64,000 nucleotides of DNA. Origin: Prolixibacteraceae bacterium. Its GTDB lineage: Bacteria > Bacteroidota > Bacteroidia > Bacteroidales > Prolixibacteraceae. The notes below the pieces were generated by a model, which worked only from the letters and a program-made list of their open reading frames with translations, was not told where the DNA came from and did not search any database. A program made the translations under genes and the position numbers. Positions 35,529 through 45,425 of this stretch are shown here, in pieces (within the stretch, counting starts at the first letter, position 1; the number at the start of each line of letters is the position of its first letter). The DNA is taken from assembly GCA_018648265.1 (NCBI GenBank), contig JABGRN010000009.1, positions 1 through 64,000 of the forward strand, given 5' to 3'.

Positions 35529-37628
35529 TTATAGATTGAGCACTAAATTAGTAATAAAAAACTCCATCATCCTGTCGGTGGAAACGGCAGTGTGTCCGCG
35601 GTCGGGGCCAACCTGAACTTCGAAACTTTTAGCGGCTTTTTGCAGAGCCTGAATAAGTTGAAGGGAATTTGACGGATGCACATTATTATCGGTGGTTCCG
35701 TAATAAATCATTAATTTCCCTTCTAAGTTTTCTGCATAATTTCTAAGGTTGGCGGCATCGTAACCTTCTTTGTTATTTTCCAACAGGTTCATAAAACGCT
35801 CGGTATAAATATTATCGTAGTTGCGCCAATCCATAACACCCGAATTTGCAACTGCGGCGTGAAAAACATCGGGGAATCGTAAAATACAGGCTGCTGCTGT
35901 TGTTCCCCCATAAGAAGTTCCGTAAACCCCTACCCTGTTTTTATCGAAATACGGCCGGTTGTACAACGATTTTATTCCTTCAGCAAAATCATCCATTTCA
36001 ACAATACAAAGTTTGCCGTACAATTTATCCAGCATTTTTTTGCCTTTACCGGCTGCGTTTCTTCCATCAATGTTGGCTATTAAAAATCCATATTCAGTTA
36101 ACGAACTTGGAGTAGTAAAATTCTCGCGAAAAGCATTTGTTTGTGGCCCTCCGTAATTGGATAAAATAAGGGGGTACTTTTTATTGGGATCAAAGTTGGA
36201 AGGGAAATGCAACATTCCGTGTAATTCGGTTTCACCATCGGCTGAGGTAAAAGTAAAAACTTCCACTTTTTTTAAGCCCAGTTCGTTAAATTTGGACATG
36301 TCGCTTTCGGTCAGTTTGGAAACTAACCGTCCCTTTGAATCAATTAATTGGGTAAATGGAGGAATAGCATGAGTCTGTGCAACATCAATAAAATATTTTC
36401 CGTTTGGCGCAATTTGCACACTGTGATTGTAATTAGGATCGGTTAATCGAACATCGTTTGTTCCATCTAATTTACAGCGATGCAATTGTAATTTCATGTG
36501 GTTGTCGCCACTGCGAGCCATGTAATAAAACATTCCGGCCTTTTCATCAACTTTAACAATTCCTGCAACTTCAAAATTATGTTGGGTAATTGCATTTATT
36601 AAACCTTCCGTTAAATCACATAAGTAATAATTTTTAAAACCATTTCTTTCCGACTCCCAGATAAACCGTTTTTTATCTTCCAGAAACTGCATTGTTGGAG
36701 TATTTTCTGTAAAACTTGCCGGCCACTCTTCCCGAACAACAACTCTGCATTCACCCGTTTTCGCGTTTGCAGCTGTCCATTCCATAATATCTTGTTTGCG
36801 GTTGGTTCGGTGAAATAACAGTTCTGTTCCATCGGGCGACCATTCAATTTTATAAACGTAATGACCAACTACGTTATCATCAAACGGATTTCCATCGCGA
36901 ACATTAACCGTTATTGTTTTTTTAGTTTCAAGGTCGTAAATCATTAAATCAACAACCGGATTAATAGCTCCAACTTTTGTGTAAGCTTCAATATTCATCG
37001 AATCATAAATTTCGGTCTGTTCGTACTGCAAATAATAGTTGCGGACTTTGCTCATATCGAAATGATAAAAAGCCAGTTTTTTATTGTCGGGCGACCACCA
37101 CATTGCATGGCGTTGAAACAACTCTTCGCCATAAACCCAGGTTGCAGTTCCAAAAGTAAAACGCTTTTCTACAGAACCTTCCGTTGTCACAATAATTTCA
37201 TTATTCCCTTCAGAATCTGTTATAAACACATTCCCATCCCGATAAACCGCCTTTAATTTCTCATCCGGAGATTTCTCTTCAGTAAATTGCCGGCCACGAG
37301 CTGGTCCTCCAGCATACATTCTTCTGTACCTCGCCATTGGCGATTCTTCCTTTTCGGCCTCACCAATAATTTCTGCATCTTTCGCTCTTACATCGAAATT
37401 ATATTGCTTCCCGTCGATACTGTATTTAAAAGATTTTCCGTCATCGGCCCATATTGCTGAAATACGGCCTTGTTTTACTGAACTTCGTATTTGAGGCGAA
37501 ATTTCGGTATATCGATCATAACCGGGCATCGATTTTATCCACTGCTGGGCATTTACTTTCTCTGTTAGAGAACTAATAAAAACGATAACAATAAACTGAA
37601 AAATAAATTTATGAATCTTCATTATCAC
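35529..37628 (-). CDS. Dipeptidyl peptidase IV-like S9 serine peptidase
   Basis: A 699-residue exported enzyme (signal to about residue 27). The N-terminal part (about 60-430) is a DPP4-type beta-propeller (WVYGEELFQRHAMWWSPDNKKLAFYHFD, WSPDGTELLFHRTNR). The C-terminal alpha/beta-hydrolase domain has the Ser elbow GVYGTSYGGTTAAA, the Asp in YGTTDNNVHPSNS and the His in PDRGHTAVS. The elbow's second residue is Thr rather than the Trp usual for DPP4. It would clip N-terminal dipeptides in the periplasm or outside. It is bounded by hairpins downstream and a repeat upstream. Confidence 0.88.
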   Translation of the reverse strand: MIMKIHKFIFQFIVIVFISSLTEKVNAQQWIKSMPGYDRYTEISPQIRSSVKQGRISAIWADDGKSFKYSIDGKQYNFDVRAKDAEIIGEAEKEESPMARYRRMYAGGPARGRQFTEEKSPDEKLKAVYRDGNVFITDSEGNNEIIVTTEGSVEKRFTFGTATWVYGEELFQRHAMWWSPDNKKLAFYHFDMSKVRNYYLQYEQTEIYDSMNIEAYTKVGAINPVVDLMIYDLETKKTITVNVRDGNPFDDNVVGHYVYKIEWSPDGTELLFHRTNRKQDIMEWTAANAKTGECRVVVREEWPASFTENTPTMQFLEDKKRFIWESERNGFKNYYLCDLTEGLINAITQHNFEVAGIVKVDEKAGMFYYMARSGDNHMKLQLHRCKLDGTNDVRLTDPNYNHSVQIAPNGKYFIDVAQTHAIPPFTQLIDSKGRLVSKLTESDMSKFNELGLKKVEVFTFTSADGETELHGMLHFPSNFDPNKKYPLILSNYGGPQTNAFRENFTTPSSLTEYGFLIANIDGRNAAGKGKKMLDKLYGKLCIVEMDDFAEGIKSLYNRPYFDKNRVGVYGTSYGGTTAAACILRFPDVFHAAVANSGVMDWRNYDNIYTERFMNLLENNKEGYDAANLRNYAENLEGKLMIYYGTTDNNVHPSNSLQLIQALQKAAKSFEVQVGPDRGHTAVSTDRMMEFFITNLVLNL

Positions 37629-37712
37629 AACTTTTTAGGATTTTATTACAAACAAAAACCAAACATAACCGGGAAAATTCGATTTACAAAATTTTCAAAT
37701 AATTTTTTGTTA

Positions 37713-37788
37713 TTATACCAATTTGTTCTTCAAAATGCCACATAGCAAATTTTGAAGTTACAATGATTAATACCGATATTACAATAAA
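37713..37788 (-). repeat. Dispersed palindromic repeat, copy 3 (diverged, inverted)
   Basis: Read on the minus strand this begins TATCGGTATTAATCATTGTAA and ends AATTGGTATAA, as in copy 2, with a more diverged hairpin centre. It lies 85 bases upstream of the S9 peptidase start. The 726-base gap 37629-38354 otherwise holds only the candidate small RNA. Confidence 0.65.
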
Positions 37789-38010
37789 GAAGCAGACTGA
37801 ACAAAGTGAAAGTTTGTGAAATCTTGTTGTCAAATTGATGTTATTCAGTAACTTATAAATATAAAAAATCTAAAGTTGACTATCCCCGTTGCAAGCGAAA
37901 AGGAATTATTTTATTAAAACAATTCTCATAAGAACTTTTGAATTATAAAATAGGCATTTGTTAACCCAATTTTCAGAATAAATGAGTACCGGCAAAATAG
38001 ATTTTATGCA

Positions 38011-38209
38011 TAGTTTTGTTATGCAATTAGAAAGAGTTAATTAGTATTTCATAGATTATAGGTTTTTGGTTAGTTAGTTTTTCATAGGTTAGTTTAGTTA
38101 GTATTTTACAATTTGATGAAGATTTTGGTGGAAAAGGGCGTGAGCAACCCTTTAAAAATTGATTTAATCTTCTAAATATCCCGGCAATTAGCCGGGATAT
38201 TTAGTTTTT
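38011..38209 (+). ncRNA. Candidate small RNA or micro-gene with strong terminator
   Basis: TAGTTTTG at 38011-38018 fits the TAnnTTTG promoter element. At 38172-38204 is a perfect 14-base stem (CTAAATATCCCGGC, loop AATTA) followed by five T residues: a textbook plus-strand terminator. No plus-strand gene precedes it, since both neighbours run on the minus strand. Between lies about 150 bases with TTAGTTAG repeats and a GGGCGTGAGCAACCC-like hairpin. A 19-codon frame (38116-38175, MKILVEKGVSNPLKIDLIF) ends inside the terminator stem; it may be a small peptide gene or chance. Confidence 0.4.
38172..38209 (+). terminator. Strong intrinsic terminator
   Basis: Perfect 14-base stem, 5-base loop and TTTTT on the plus strand. 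The reverse reading lacks a T-run, so it is directional, away from the membrane protein gene whose 3' end lies at 38355. Confidence 0.85.
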
Positions 38210-38354
38210 AAATAAAATCGTTACTAAATTATATATCCGAATTTTTAATGTTAAAAAAGTGAAACCCAAAAACTAAACTTACTTATTTTTAATTGAAATA
38301 TTTTTAACCATAACAAGTTCAATTTGAATATCGCATTCAAGGTAATTTTATTGT

Positions 38355-39629
38355 TTAATTTATTGAAAAACGATTGTGCGCCCCACCCAATTCTCCATGA
38401 ATATTTATGGAAACAAAGGTTAATACTGCTATTACAAAAATTATTGCAATCAGATAAATAATCCATTTTCCTGAGTCAACTTTATCTGTAAGCGATTCGA
38501 AAATTGCCGGTCTTTCTTTTCTACTCAAAACAAAAATCACAAGTAAATTAAGCAAATATAGGTGATGATTAAAATGTGTAACTCCTGCGAATAATCCTTT
38601 TAAAGTATAACTTAATACAATATAAACGGATAATAAAATCAGGAAAAATAACATCACATCACTTTTTTTGAAAATAGATTTATTCAATTTCCAACAGAGA
38701 ATCACTGCCATTGCCAGCATTAAAATTGCTGAAAAAGCGGCACTAAATTTTGCAATATTTTCTGGATTTTGTAAGTCTTTAAAATTTCTGAAGAGATGCT
38801 CGAATGCAAGTGTTTCCCGAAATATAATTAGTGGAATAAAAACAACCACCAAAAACAAAGCAATACTATTCTCCCATTTTTTTGGAACCGTTTCTTCCTG
38901 AACCCATTTCGAACTAAAAACACCGTACGCCATTCCTGTTCCACCAAAGAATCCGATGCTGTATTCCATTACATTCCACATATTAAAATTTATCTCCAAC
39001 ACATTGCCAAATATTTGCAGGAAATTTCCAAAGGCAAAGCCAAAACCACCTCCCAATGCAGCAAAAATTGCAACCCGAATTGCAGAGTTTCGTTTTTCAC
39101 GTGCCATGTACCAAAGCATTGCCAGTCCGGCTCCTAAACAAACTGCCCACGCTTCAGAACGAGGTGGAGTCATTTTTATGCCAATTTGCGCGATTAGGAA
39201 AAAATATGAAATTATTCCACCGGCTGTCATTTGGGCAATTAACGACCCCCATTTTACACGATTCCCTTTTGTTGAATCGAGTGTGAGTCCGACCAAACCA
39301 CCGCCAAGTAAACCAAATAATGCACCAATTACGAATAACATTCCCAGTCCGTAAAACGCATTTACAAAATTATCTGCACGTCCAAAACCAACGACTCTAC
39401 CGTAACTAATCATTCCCCCCGCGCCCCAGCCTACTGCCGAAGCAAGTGCAACGAGAATCATTTTATTGTACCAGTCTTTCCGGTTTGAAACTAACACAAC
39501 AGCCAATCCGCCAATTGCACCAGCCCAGGCTGCTCCCTGTTCATGCCCAAACTGACCGCGAATTGCCCATGCCGTAGCCAACGACATTGCAACTACCAGA
39601 ATGCTAATCCATTGCTTTTTATTTTTCAT
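38355..39629 (-). CDS. Multipass inner-membrane protein of unknown function
   Basis: A 424-residue protein with about 10 to 12 hydrophobic helices. The first half is strikingly glycine-rich (GQFGHEQGAAWAGAIGGLAV, LGMLFVIGALFGLLGGGLVG, ALGGGFGFAFGNFLQIFGN) and carries conserved-looking charged residues inside helices (RGQFGHEQG, SYGRVVGFGR), suggesting a transporter or channel. The second half consists of longer leucine/isoleucine helices. I do not recognise a named family. It lies between metallophosphatase and S9 peptidase genes. Confidence 0.6.
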   Translation of the reverse strand: MKNKKQWISILVVAMSLATAWAIRGQFGHEQGAAWAGAIGGLAVVLVSNRKDWYNKMILVALASAVGWGAGGMISYGRVVGFGRADNFVNAFYGLGMLFVIGALFGLLGGGLVGLTLDSTKGNRVKWGSLIAQMTAGGIISYFFLIAQIGIKMTPPRSEAWAVCLGAGLAMLWYMAREKRNSAIRVAIFAALGGGFGFAFGNFLQIFGNVLEINFNMWNVMEYSIGFFGGTGMAYGVFSSKWVQEETVPKKWENSIALFLVVVFIPLIIFRETLAFEHLFRNFKDLQNPENIAKFSAAFSAILMLAMAVILCWKLNKSIFKKSDVMLFFLILLSVYIVLSYTLKGLFAGVTHFNHHLYLLNLLVIFVLSRKERPAIFESLTDKVDSGKWIIYLIAIIFVIAVLTFVSINIHGELGGAHNRFSIN

Positions 39630-39772
39630 ATTTTAGTTTTTAATAAGAAACATATCGTATAATAAAATCGATGCATTGCATTTCTCAACCATTCTAACTT
39701 TTGCTCCATGCATCTTAATTATTTTTATTTAACGATCTATCGTGGAGCAATGAAATTTGTTTGTTAATTTTA

Positions 39773-39821
39773 CACAGGGCGTTGCCCTGTGCTAATATCT
39801 TTGGCTCTTTCAGAGCTTTTT
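39773..39821. repeat. Double hairpin element CACAGGGC / GCTCTTTCAGAGC
   Basis: CACAGGGC-gtt-GCCCTGTG (39773-39791) is followed by GCTCT-ttc-AGAGC and five Ts (39804-39821). This pair is a frequent Bacteroidota non-coding motif and here lies 20 bases past the 3' end of the metallophosphatase. It may end that transcript. Confidence 0.55.
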
Positions 39822-39841
39822 ATATTTCAATTTTCTTGTTG

Positions 39842-40846
39842 TTATTTGATTTTTTTCAATTTATTAAATGAACCCGGCCAACTACATTCAAGCTCTTTTT
39901 TACCATTCAAATCGCGAATCCAGGTATCGAAACTACGTTCTCCCTCTTTTAAAACAATAACTCGACCTCCAGCTTTTGGGTCTCGCTTTCCGCGCATAAC
40001 TTTTGTAACCCTGCCATAAGCCAAAGCAATATTGTAATGCACTCCAATATAATCGTTAATATGGTCGTGACCAACAAAAGTTCCCATTACATCACCACTT
40101 TCGAGCATGGCCGAAAACATTCCGGTATTTATATCCGGACTGCATTCATCTTCATTTTTAACGCCAATCGGACGGTTTACTTTATTTTTCCAGGCATTAT
40201 AATATTCGGGTAAGGGAATGTGAAAAAATGCCAAAGCCGGCAAAGGATTTCCATCGTTTGCAAATGTATAATTACTGCTCTTTTCGCGATACCAATTTAC
40301 CTGAGAAAAATCGAACCAACCATATCCATCAACTGTTGGTTTTAATGTACTGTACGAATTAGAATCCATGCAATAAAGTACAGCTTCAGTTTTGTCATTT
40401 TTGCCATAAACAGGCAAAACAAAATTTGAATTTCCATACGTATCTCCATTATCATTATTCAAACATGAAGGTAGATTTTGCAATAATTCAGCAACATTCT
40501 CTCGCGGCCAATTGTGTTCCGAATCGTGGTTTCCAAAAACCATAGCCCATGGAACATTTGCCTCCGAAAATAAAGTATCAAAAAGTAAATAAGCATTTTG
40601 GGGGTCACTCTGTGTAATAATATCACCTGTAAGAATAACAAGATCTGGCTTCTCAATTTCAATAACTCCTTTTATAATCTCATAAACATTTAAGTTCGAT
40701 TTACTGTTAAAATCGATGTGAGTATCAGTAAACTGAACAACTTTAAATTCTCCATTTAAGTTAAATTTTAACTCTTTTTTATATTGTGCATTTGCAGTGA
40801 AAGCAAAAAGCAACAATGCCACCAGACTATAAATAAATCCTTTCAT
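39842..40846 (-). CDS. Exported metallophosphoesterase
   Basis: A 334-residue calcineurin-like enzyme. I start at 40846 because MKGFIYSLVALLLFAFTANAQ is a clean signal peptide; the longer open frame adds 42 unlikely residues. All five metal motifs are present: FTDTHIDF (DxH), LTGDIITQ (GD), VFGNHDSEHNW (GNHD), FFHIPLPEY (His) and VGHDHINDY (GHxH). Members hydrolyse phosphate mono- or diesters in the periplasm. It belongs with the lipoprotein phosphatase upstream (125 bases), which may act on related substrates or supply phosphate. Confidence 0.85.
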   Translation of the reverse strand: MKGFIYSLVALLLFAFTANAQYKKELKFNLNGEFKVVQFTDTHIDFNSKSNLNVYEIIKGVIEIEKPDLVILTGDIITQSDPQNAYLLFDTLFSEANVPWAMVFGNHDSEHNWPRENVAELLQNLPSCLNNDNGDTYGNSNFVLPVYGKNDKTEAVLYCMDSNSYSTLKPTVDGYGWFDFSQVNWYREKSSNYTFANDGNPLPALAFFHIPLPEYYNAWKNKVNRPIGVKNEDECSPDINTGMFSAMLESGDVMGTFVGHDHINDYIGVHYNIALAYGRVTKVMRGKRDPKAGGRVIVLKEGERSFDTWIRDLNGKKELECSWPGSFNKLKKIK

Positions 40847-40971
40847 AAATTTAAAAATTAGATTCAAGACAAAAAGTATCAAGACACAAGACAAGAAAAA
40901 ATAATCATTCCTTGTGTGACAATCTTCTTTGCCAAGAATGTTTCGTATTATTTTAATAACAAAAAAAACCA

Positions 40972-42744
40972 CTACTTTTTTATCTCAAATGAATCAGCAA
41001 TATTTCCTTCTGAATCAATCGAATTATAGATCAACTTATCTCCAATAATTTTTAAATATTGATAATACTGGCCTGTGGTATATCTCACTTCAGCATACGG
41101 TTCTTCACTTGCATCGCGGGTTCTCGAAGGAATTCCAATGGAAATAATATAAGCCGTTCCATCGTTGTACGATTTTACCACTTCCCCACCTTTCATTGGT
41201 TTCGAGCGCATGTAATAATGAATATGACCGCTAAAAACCATGTCAACATGATATTTGTCGAATAAAGGAACCCAGGCTTTTTGGATATCAAAATAAGGTT
41301 CTTCCCAGTTGTAAGGTGGAAAATGAAAAGTTGCAATTTTCCAGGTTGCTTCTGAATTTAACAATTGTTCTTCAATCCATTCCGTTTGGGAACCCACTCC
41401 TGACGTTGCATCAATCATTAGAAACAATGTGTTTTTATAGGTGAATGAATAGGTCTGTTCCTGAGGCACTTTTTCCGGTCCGTTTTTCGGATAACTAAAA
41501 GTCTCGCGGAACATTGAAGCTCCCAAACCACTTCGATTGTCATGGTTGCCAACAGCATTCATAAATGGTTTACTGGAGATTACATTTTTAGGAAATTCCA
41601 AAAAATTATCCCACTCGTTTCGATGCAAGCCTTCGCCAACCATGTCACCAGCAATGGAATAAAATGCAGCATCAGGATGAGCCTCTTCCGCTTTATTCAT
41701 CAACTCTCCATATTTTGGTTGATGATGAACATCACCAAACCAGATAAACGAAAACTCGTTATTGTCGTCAGCGGTGCTAAAGTTTTGATTTTCTAACCAA
41801 TCGGTTTGAGGAACAATTTGATATTCATAAGTAGTTCCCGGTTTTAAATTTTTAAGTTGAGCTGTAAAACGGTTGATAAATCGATCATTCATTAAAGTAC
41901 GGTCCTCCATTACATATTTACTTGCGTTAACCGAAGCAATTTCTGTGCTTCCTTTTTCCCTGAAATTTACAATTCCCGCATTAACTGTGGTATCGGTTCG
42001 CCACTGAATATCCATGCTTGTTGATGGATCAGAACTCCAGGTCAACATTACCTGGTCGGGTGTTTTTGAAGATGGATAATCCGTTTTTCGGAATGCTCTA
42101 ACCAAATGTGACTCTGTCCCTCTCCCCCTAATTGTTGTCAGCAATTTTTGTCCTTTTAATTCTTCCGGAACATTTACAACAACAAGTTCCGTCCAATCGT
42201 GATATATAAAAGCGTCATCATCTAAAATACCAACATATTGATTTTCTGGAAAGAAGTTACTCAACTTCAATTCAGCACTTTTATTTTGTGGGGCAATGGA
42301 CACAAAATAATGAAGCGAATAATTTTCAACTCCATTTATTCCCAAACCAATAGTACCAGCATCAAACGATTTTTGCCAGACTTCGTAGGTGACATGCTCG
42401 TTATTCATCGTCATTTTTGTTTTCTTGAATCCGCCGGTAGTTAGCCAAAAGGGAATAATTTTTTGCTCAGTACTGCGCATTACCGAAACTACAACTGGAA
42501 CACTCGCATCGAATATCCAATGTTTTGTGGCAAGTACATTCAAGTCTTCTTCCGAGAATGATGTCATTGTTTCTTCATAATTCAGCCCCGATAATTGCGA
42601 TTCGCTTTTTGTAGAATAAAGTTCTGTCACCACCCTGTCCATCACACTTTTAACTGATCCTTCATCTTTTGTGCAGGAAACTAATCCTGTAAAAAAGAAA
42701 ACCATCGTTATCAGAACAATTATTAAAAATCTTATTTGCTTCAT
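40972..42744 (-). CDS. Purple-acid-phosphatase-like lipoprotein
   Basis: A 590-residue protein with a lipobox (FFFTGLVSC). Residues 225-320 form a fibronectin-like domain typical of purple acid phosphatases (VMLTWSSDPSTSMDIQWRTD). The catalytic part contains WFGDVHHQP, IAGDMVGEG, AVGNHDNRSG, ATFHFPPYN and FSGHIHYYM, the full set of two-metal ligands. An additional N-terminal region (45-215) is not recognised; it includes a segment (RGTESHLVRAF) of unknown role. Its Fn3 domain may bring the enzyme to polysaccharide or cell-surface material. Confidence 0.85.
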   Translation of the reverse strand: MKQIRFLIIVLITMVFFFTGLVSCTKDEGSVKSVMDRVVTELYSTKSESQLSGLNYEETMTSFSEEDLNVLATKHWIFDASVPVVVSVMRSTEQKIIPFWLTTGGFKKTKMTMNNEHVTYEVWQKSFDAGTIGLGINGVENYSLHYFVSIAPQNKSAELKLSNFFPENQYVGILDDDAFIYHDWTELVVVNVPEELKGQKLLTTIRGRGTESHLVRAFRKTDYPSSKTPDQVMLTWSSDPSTSMDIQWRTDTTVNAGIVNFREKGSTEIASVNASKYVMEDRTLMNDRFINRFTAQLKNLKPGTTYEYQIVPQTDWLENQNFSTADDNNEFSFIWFGDVHHQPKYGELMNKAEEAHPDAAFYSIAGDMVGEGLHRNEWDNFLEFPKNVISSKPFMNAVGNHDNRSGLGASMFRETFSYPKNGPEKVPQEQTYSFTYKNTLFLMIDATSGVGSQTEWIEEQLLNSEATWKIATFHFPPYNWEEPYFDIQKAWVPLFDKYHVDMVFSGHIHYYMRSKPMKGGEVVKSYNDGTAYIISIGIPSRTRDASEEPYAEVRYTTGQYYQYLKIIGDKLIYNSIDSEGNIADSFEIKK

Positions 42745-42844
42745 TTATATTCGTTTAAAAACATAGTTTATAAATATGTCGAAAATGTTATTGAATGAGA
42801 AAAACCAAATCTAAAACATTCAAAATCGTTTTTTCAAACAAGCC

Positions 42845-45415
42845 CTATTTTGCCAATTCCATTTGCCGATGAAATGAATCAACATGTACTTTCCCTCTTT
42901 CGGCAAAATGTGTAATTCCCTCTCGTTTTACTACCTCATTAAATCGTTCATATGTTCCATCATATTTTGCCTCGATGGGCGATCTCAGGCATTTCAAATA
43001 CATAATTGGCAATCTAGCCATTTCTACTCTGTTCAATATTTCTTCGTTTTCTGCAACACGTTCCGCCTGGTCAAATATTTTTTCTGCTTCACGAACAAAA
43101 TCACCCGAAAATAAAATATCATCGGGGCGTAAACCCAGATGAATATGCGTATCGGGAGTTAATCTGCCATGAAGAAAATCAAAATAGGCTCGCACATATT
43201 GTCCGCTGCGTCCATAATATCCCACCATAAAATCGTCAATAACCTCGTCCACATCTACATTCACATTCCATAATAATTTTCCAATAAGATATGCCCGTAA
43301 TTCGGCAAATTCGCCACCTCTGCTTTGGTACGCAGCCTGTTCCATTATTCCAATTGCCTTATTATCGATAAACGTTTTTATATTAGATTGAAGTACTTTA
43401 AAGTTGGGGTAAGGTAAAATATAATGGCTAAAATTTACCACATAATCCCAAATGTACATGTGCGGAGCAATGGCAGCCCAACCTTCCAAATCGCCTATGA
43501 ATTCAGCATTCTGTTCACAACTATTAAAATCGTGGGCAAAACAACATTCAATGCTACAAAACCGTACCACTACATTTTCGTGAGGAACGATGTTAGTCGG
43601 CGGTTTTCTTGTGTATTGATAGGCTAATGTTCCTACATATTTATCAGGAAATTCATCCTTAATTCGCTCGGCAACCTGATTAACAAACCAAATTATTGGT
43701 CCCGACTCGCTACCCTCTTTTTTAGCAATTGCCTGACATTTTTCACACTGACAAGGATTCCGCCAGTCATTTTGCGAAACGGAGTAAATAAGATACTCGG
43801 GATTTTTCCGAATTGTTTCCCTTAAACGTTCTGTAATAATATCTAAAACGTCGGGGTTTGTTAAACAAAGTTGTGCCCTTTCGTGAACCCTTTCACCATC
43901 AATTAAACTGTAATACTCCGGATGATTATCGTAGTATTCAGCTGGCGGCATAAACGGAAAAAAAGTATGTACCGACCAATATCCTTCAACACCACCTTTT
44001 TGTTCACGAAAATTCATAGCACCATTAATTTTATTTCGTGCAGCCCAAATAGGGTCAAACGCTTCGTAATAAAAATCGTTTCTAACCTGCAAAGTAGGCG
44101 ATTCAGTGTGATTGATATAATTAAATAAATATTCCTTTTTTGAAGGAATTACACTTACCAAAGGAGTGTACCAACGACACCCAAATTCATTTTCGAGAAA
44201 AGAAAAAACAGCGTACATCGAACCCCGTTCTTTTCCCCCCAATAAAAGAATTTTGGCTCCTTCATTTTTATAAAGATAAGTTTCGTCTGTATCGGAAGGT
44301 ATTTTTGTGTCTGCACCGAAAAGTGAAAGCGAATGTTTATTGTAGCCTATAATTATTTCTTTTTCAACAATTTCCACTTCATCAGTTTTAATGGGGAATT
44401 TAGCACCACTCACTTGCTCCAACCAATGCTGTAATTCTTTTGCAGCCCACTGTTCACTTTCTGAAGCATCTTCGCCAATAATAATCACATAATCTGTACT
44501 CTCATTTTCGAAAAAAGTATGATTAATAAAATTTCCCGAAGCAAACGGTATTTCTTTATGCCAGAGTTCACCATTGGTTAACGTTGCTTTTATTTTTAAT
44601 TTATTCTTTTGAAATTTATCGCTGCCAACCGGCAAAACCATATTCTGCGTAGCTGACCAGCTCCACTTCCAAATCGTATTTTCGCCAATGTCATCTATAA
44701 TTTCGAGTTGAACAGATTTGAACAACTCTTCGGCAACTGATTCCCTCAATGAAAAATGCAATTCGGGAATTCCGTTGTTGCGCACATTTACCTGAAACAA
44801 GGCCTGTGTATTTACAAATTCGCTCAAATTAAAAGGAAAAAACCGCATGGCAAATGCCCATGTATTTCCTCGCTCCTCAACTTTCAGCAATATTTTATTC
44901 TTCCCTTTTTTTACGGCTACAGGAATTAAATCATCATCCTCAATAAAACCTCGTGCATCTGTACAATCCCACACTTGCTCGCCATTAAACCAAAGTCGCC
45001 CGCCATCGTTGCTACCAAGAGCCAAAATAAAAACACCTTCAAAGTCCGACTCAATTTCGGCATAGGCATAAGCCGCAACAAATGATTTTTTTGAAATCTG
45101 TTTATCAAGATTAATAATCGATTCCGGACTATTAAAATACTTCCAATTAACAGTTTCTCCATCATATTTGATAGGCGTTCCGTCTTCTATTTTTGGATTT
45201 GTTTCCCCACCTAACGACTCCAAAAAATCATTCTCAAAGCCTTCAAGATGTTTATACTCATCAATGCCTTCCTCCAGCAAAAAAGGACCTGCTAAATACC
45301 AGTTTTGCAACCATTCACCAGTTGTAAGCTTTGAATTTTGTGCAGTTGCAATTTGTGTTAGCGGCGCAAACAAAACAAAAAATACGGTAATAATTAAAAA
45401 CTTACTTCTATCCAT
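42845..45415 (-). CDS. DUF4838 protein, putative surface glycoside hydrolase
   Basis: An 856-residue exported protein (signal to about 26). Residues 30-200 look like a beta-sandwich (LQNWYLAGPFLLEEG, ALGSNDGGRLWFNGEQVWD) typical of CBM-like N-terminal domains. Residues about 300-430 resemble the GH67/GH20-like small domain (QHWLEQVSGAKFPI, GKERGSMYAVFSFLENEFGCRWYTP). The DUF4838 barrel follows (440-720) with YSVSQNDWRNPCQCEKCQAI and PHMYIWDYVVNFSHY. CxCxxC probably binds a metal. The family is suspected to act on glycans, yet its reaction is generally uncharacterised. Ten bases separate it from the upstream TIM-barrel gene. Confidence 0.78.
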   Translation of the reverse strand: MDRSKFLIITVFFVLFAPLTQIATAQNSKLTTGEWLQNWYLAGPFLLEEGIDEYKHLEGFENDFLESLGGETNPKIEDGTPIKYDGETVNWKYFNSPESIINLDKQISKKSFVAAYAYAEIESDFEGVFILALGSNDGGRLWFNGEQVWDCTDARGFIEDDDLIPVAVKKGKNKILLKVEERGNTWAFAMRFFPFNLSEFVNTQALFQVNVRNNGIPELHFSLRESVAEELFKSVQLEIIDDIGENTIWKWSWSATQNMVLPVGSDKFQKNKLKIKATLTNGELWHKEIPFASGNFINHTFFENESTDYVIIIGEDASESEQWAAKELQHWLEQVSGAKFPIKTDEVEIVEKEIIIGYNKHSLSLFGADTKIPSDTDETYLYKNEGAKILLLGGKERGSMYAVFSFLENEFGCRWYTPLVSVIPSKKEYLFNYINHTESPTLQVRNDFYYEAFDPIWAARNKINGAMNFREQKGGVEGYWSVHTFFPFMPPAEYYDNHPEYYSLIDGERVHERAQLCLTNPDVLDIITERLRETIRKNPEYLIYSVSQNDWRNPCQCEKCQAIAKKEGSESGPIIWFVNQVAERIKDEFPDKYVGTLAYQYTRKPPTNIVPHENVVVRFCSIECCFAHDFNSCEQNAEFIGDLEGWAAIAPHMYIWDYVVNFSHYILPYPNFKVLQSNIKTFIDNKAIGIMEQAAYQSRGGEFAELRAYLIGKLLWNVNVDVDEVIDDFMVGYYGRSGQYVRAYFDFLHGRLTPDTHIHLGLRPDDILFSGDFVREAEKIFDQAERVAENEEILNRVEMARLPIMYLKCLRSPIEAKYDGTYERFNEVVKREGITHFAERGKVHVDSFHRQMELAK

Positions 45416-45425
45416 TTTATAAGAT

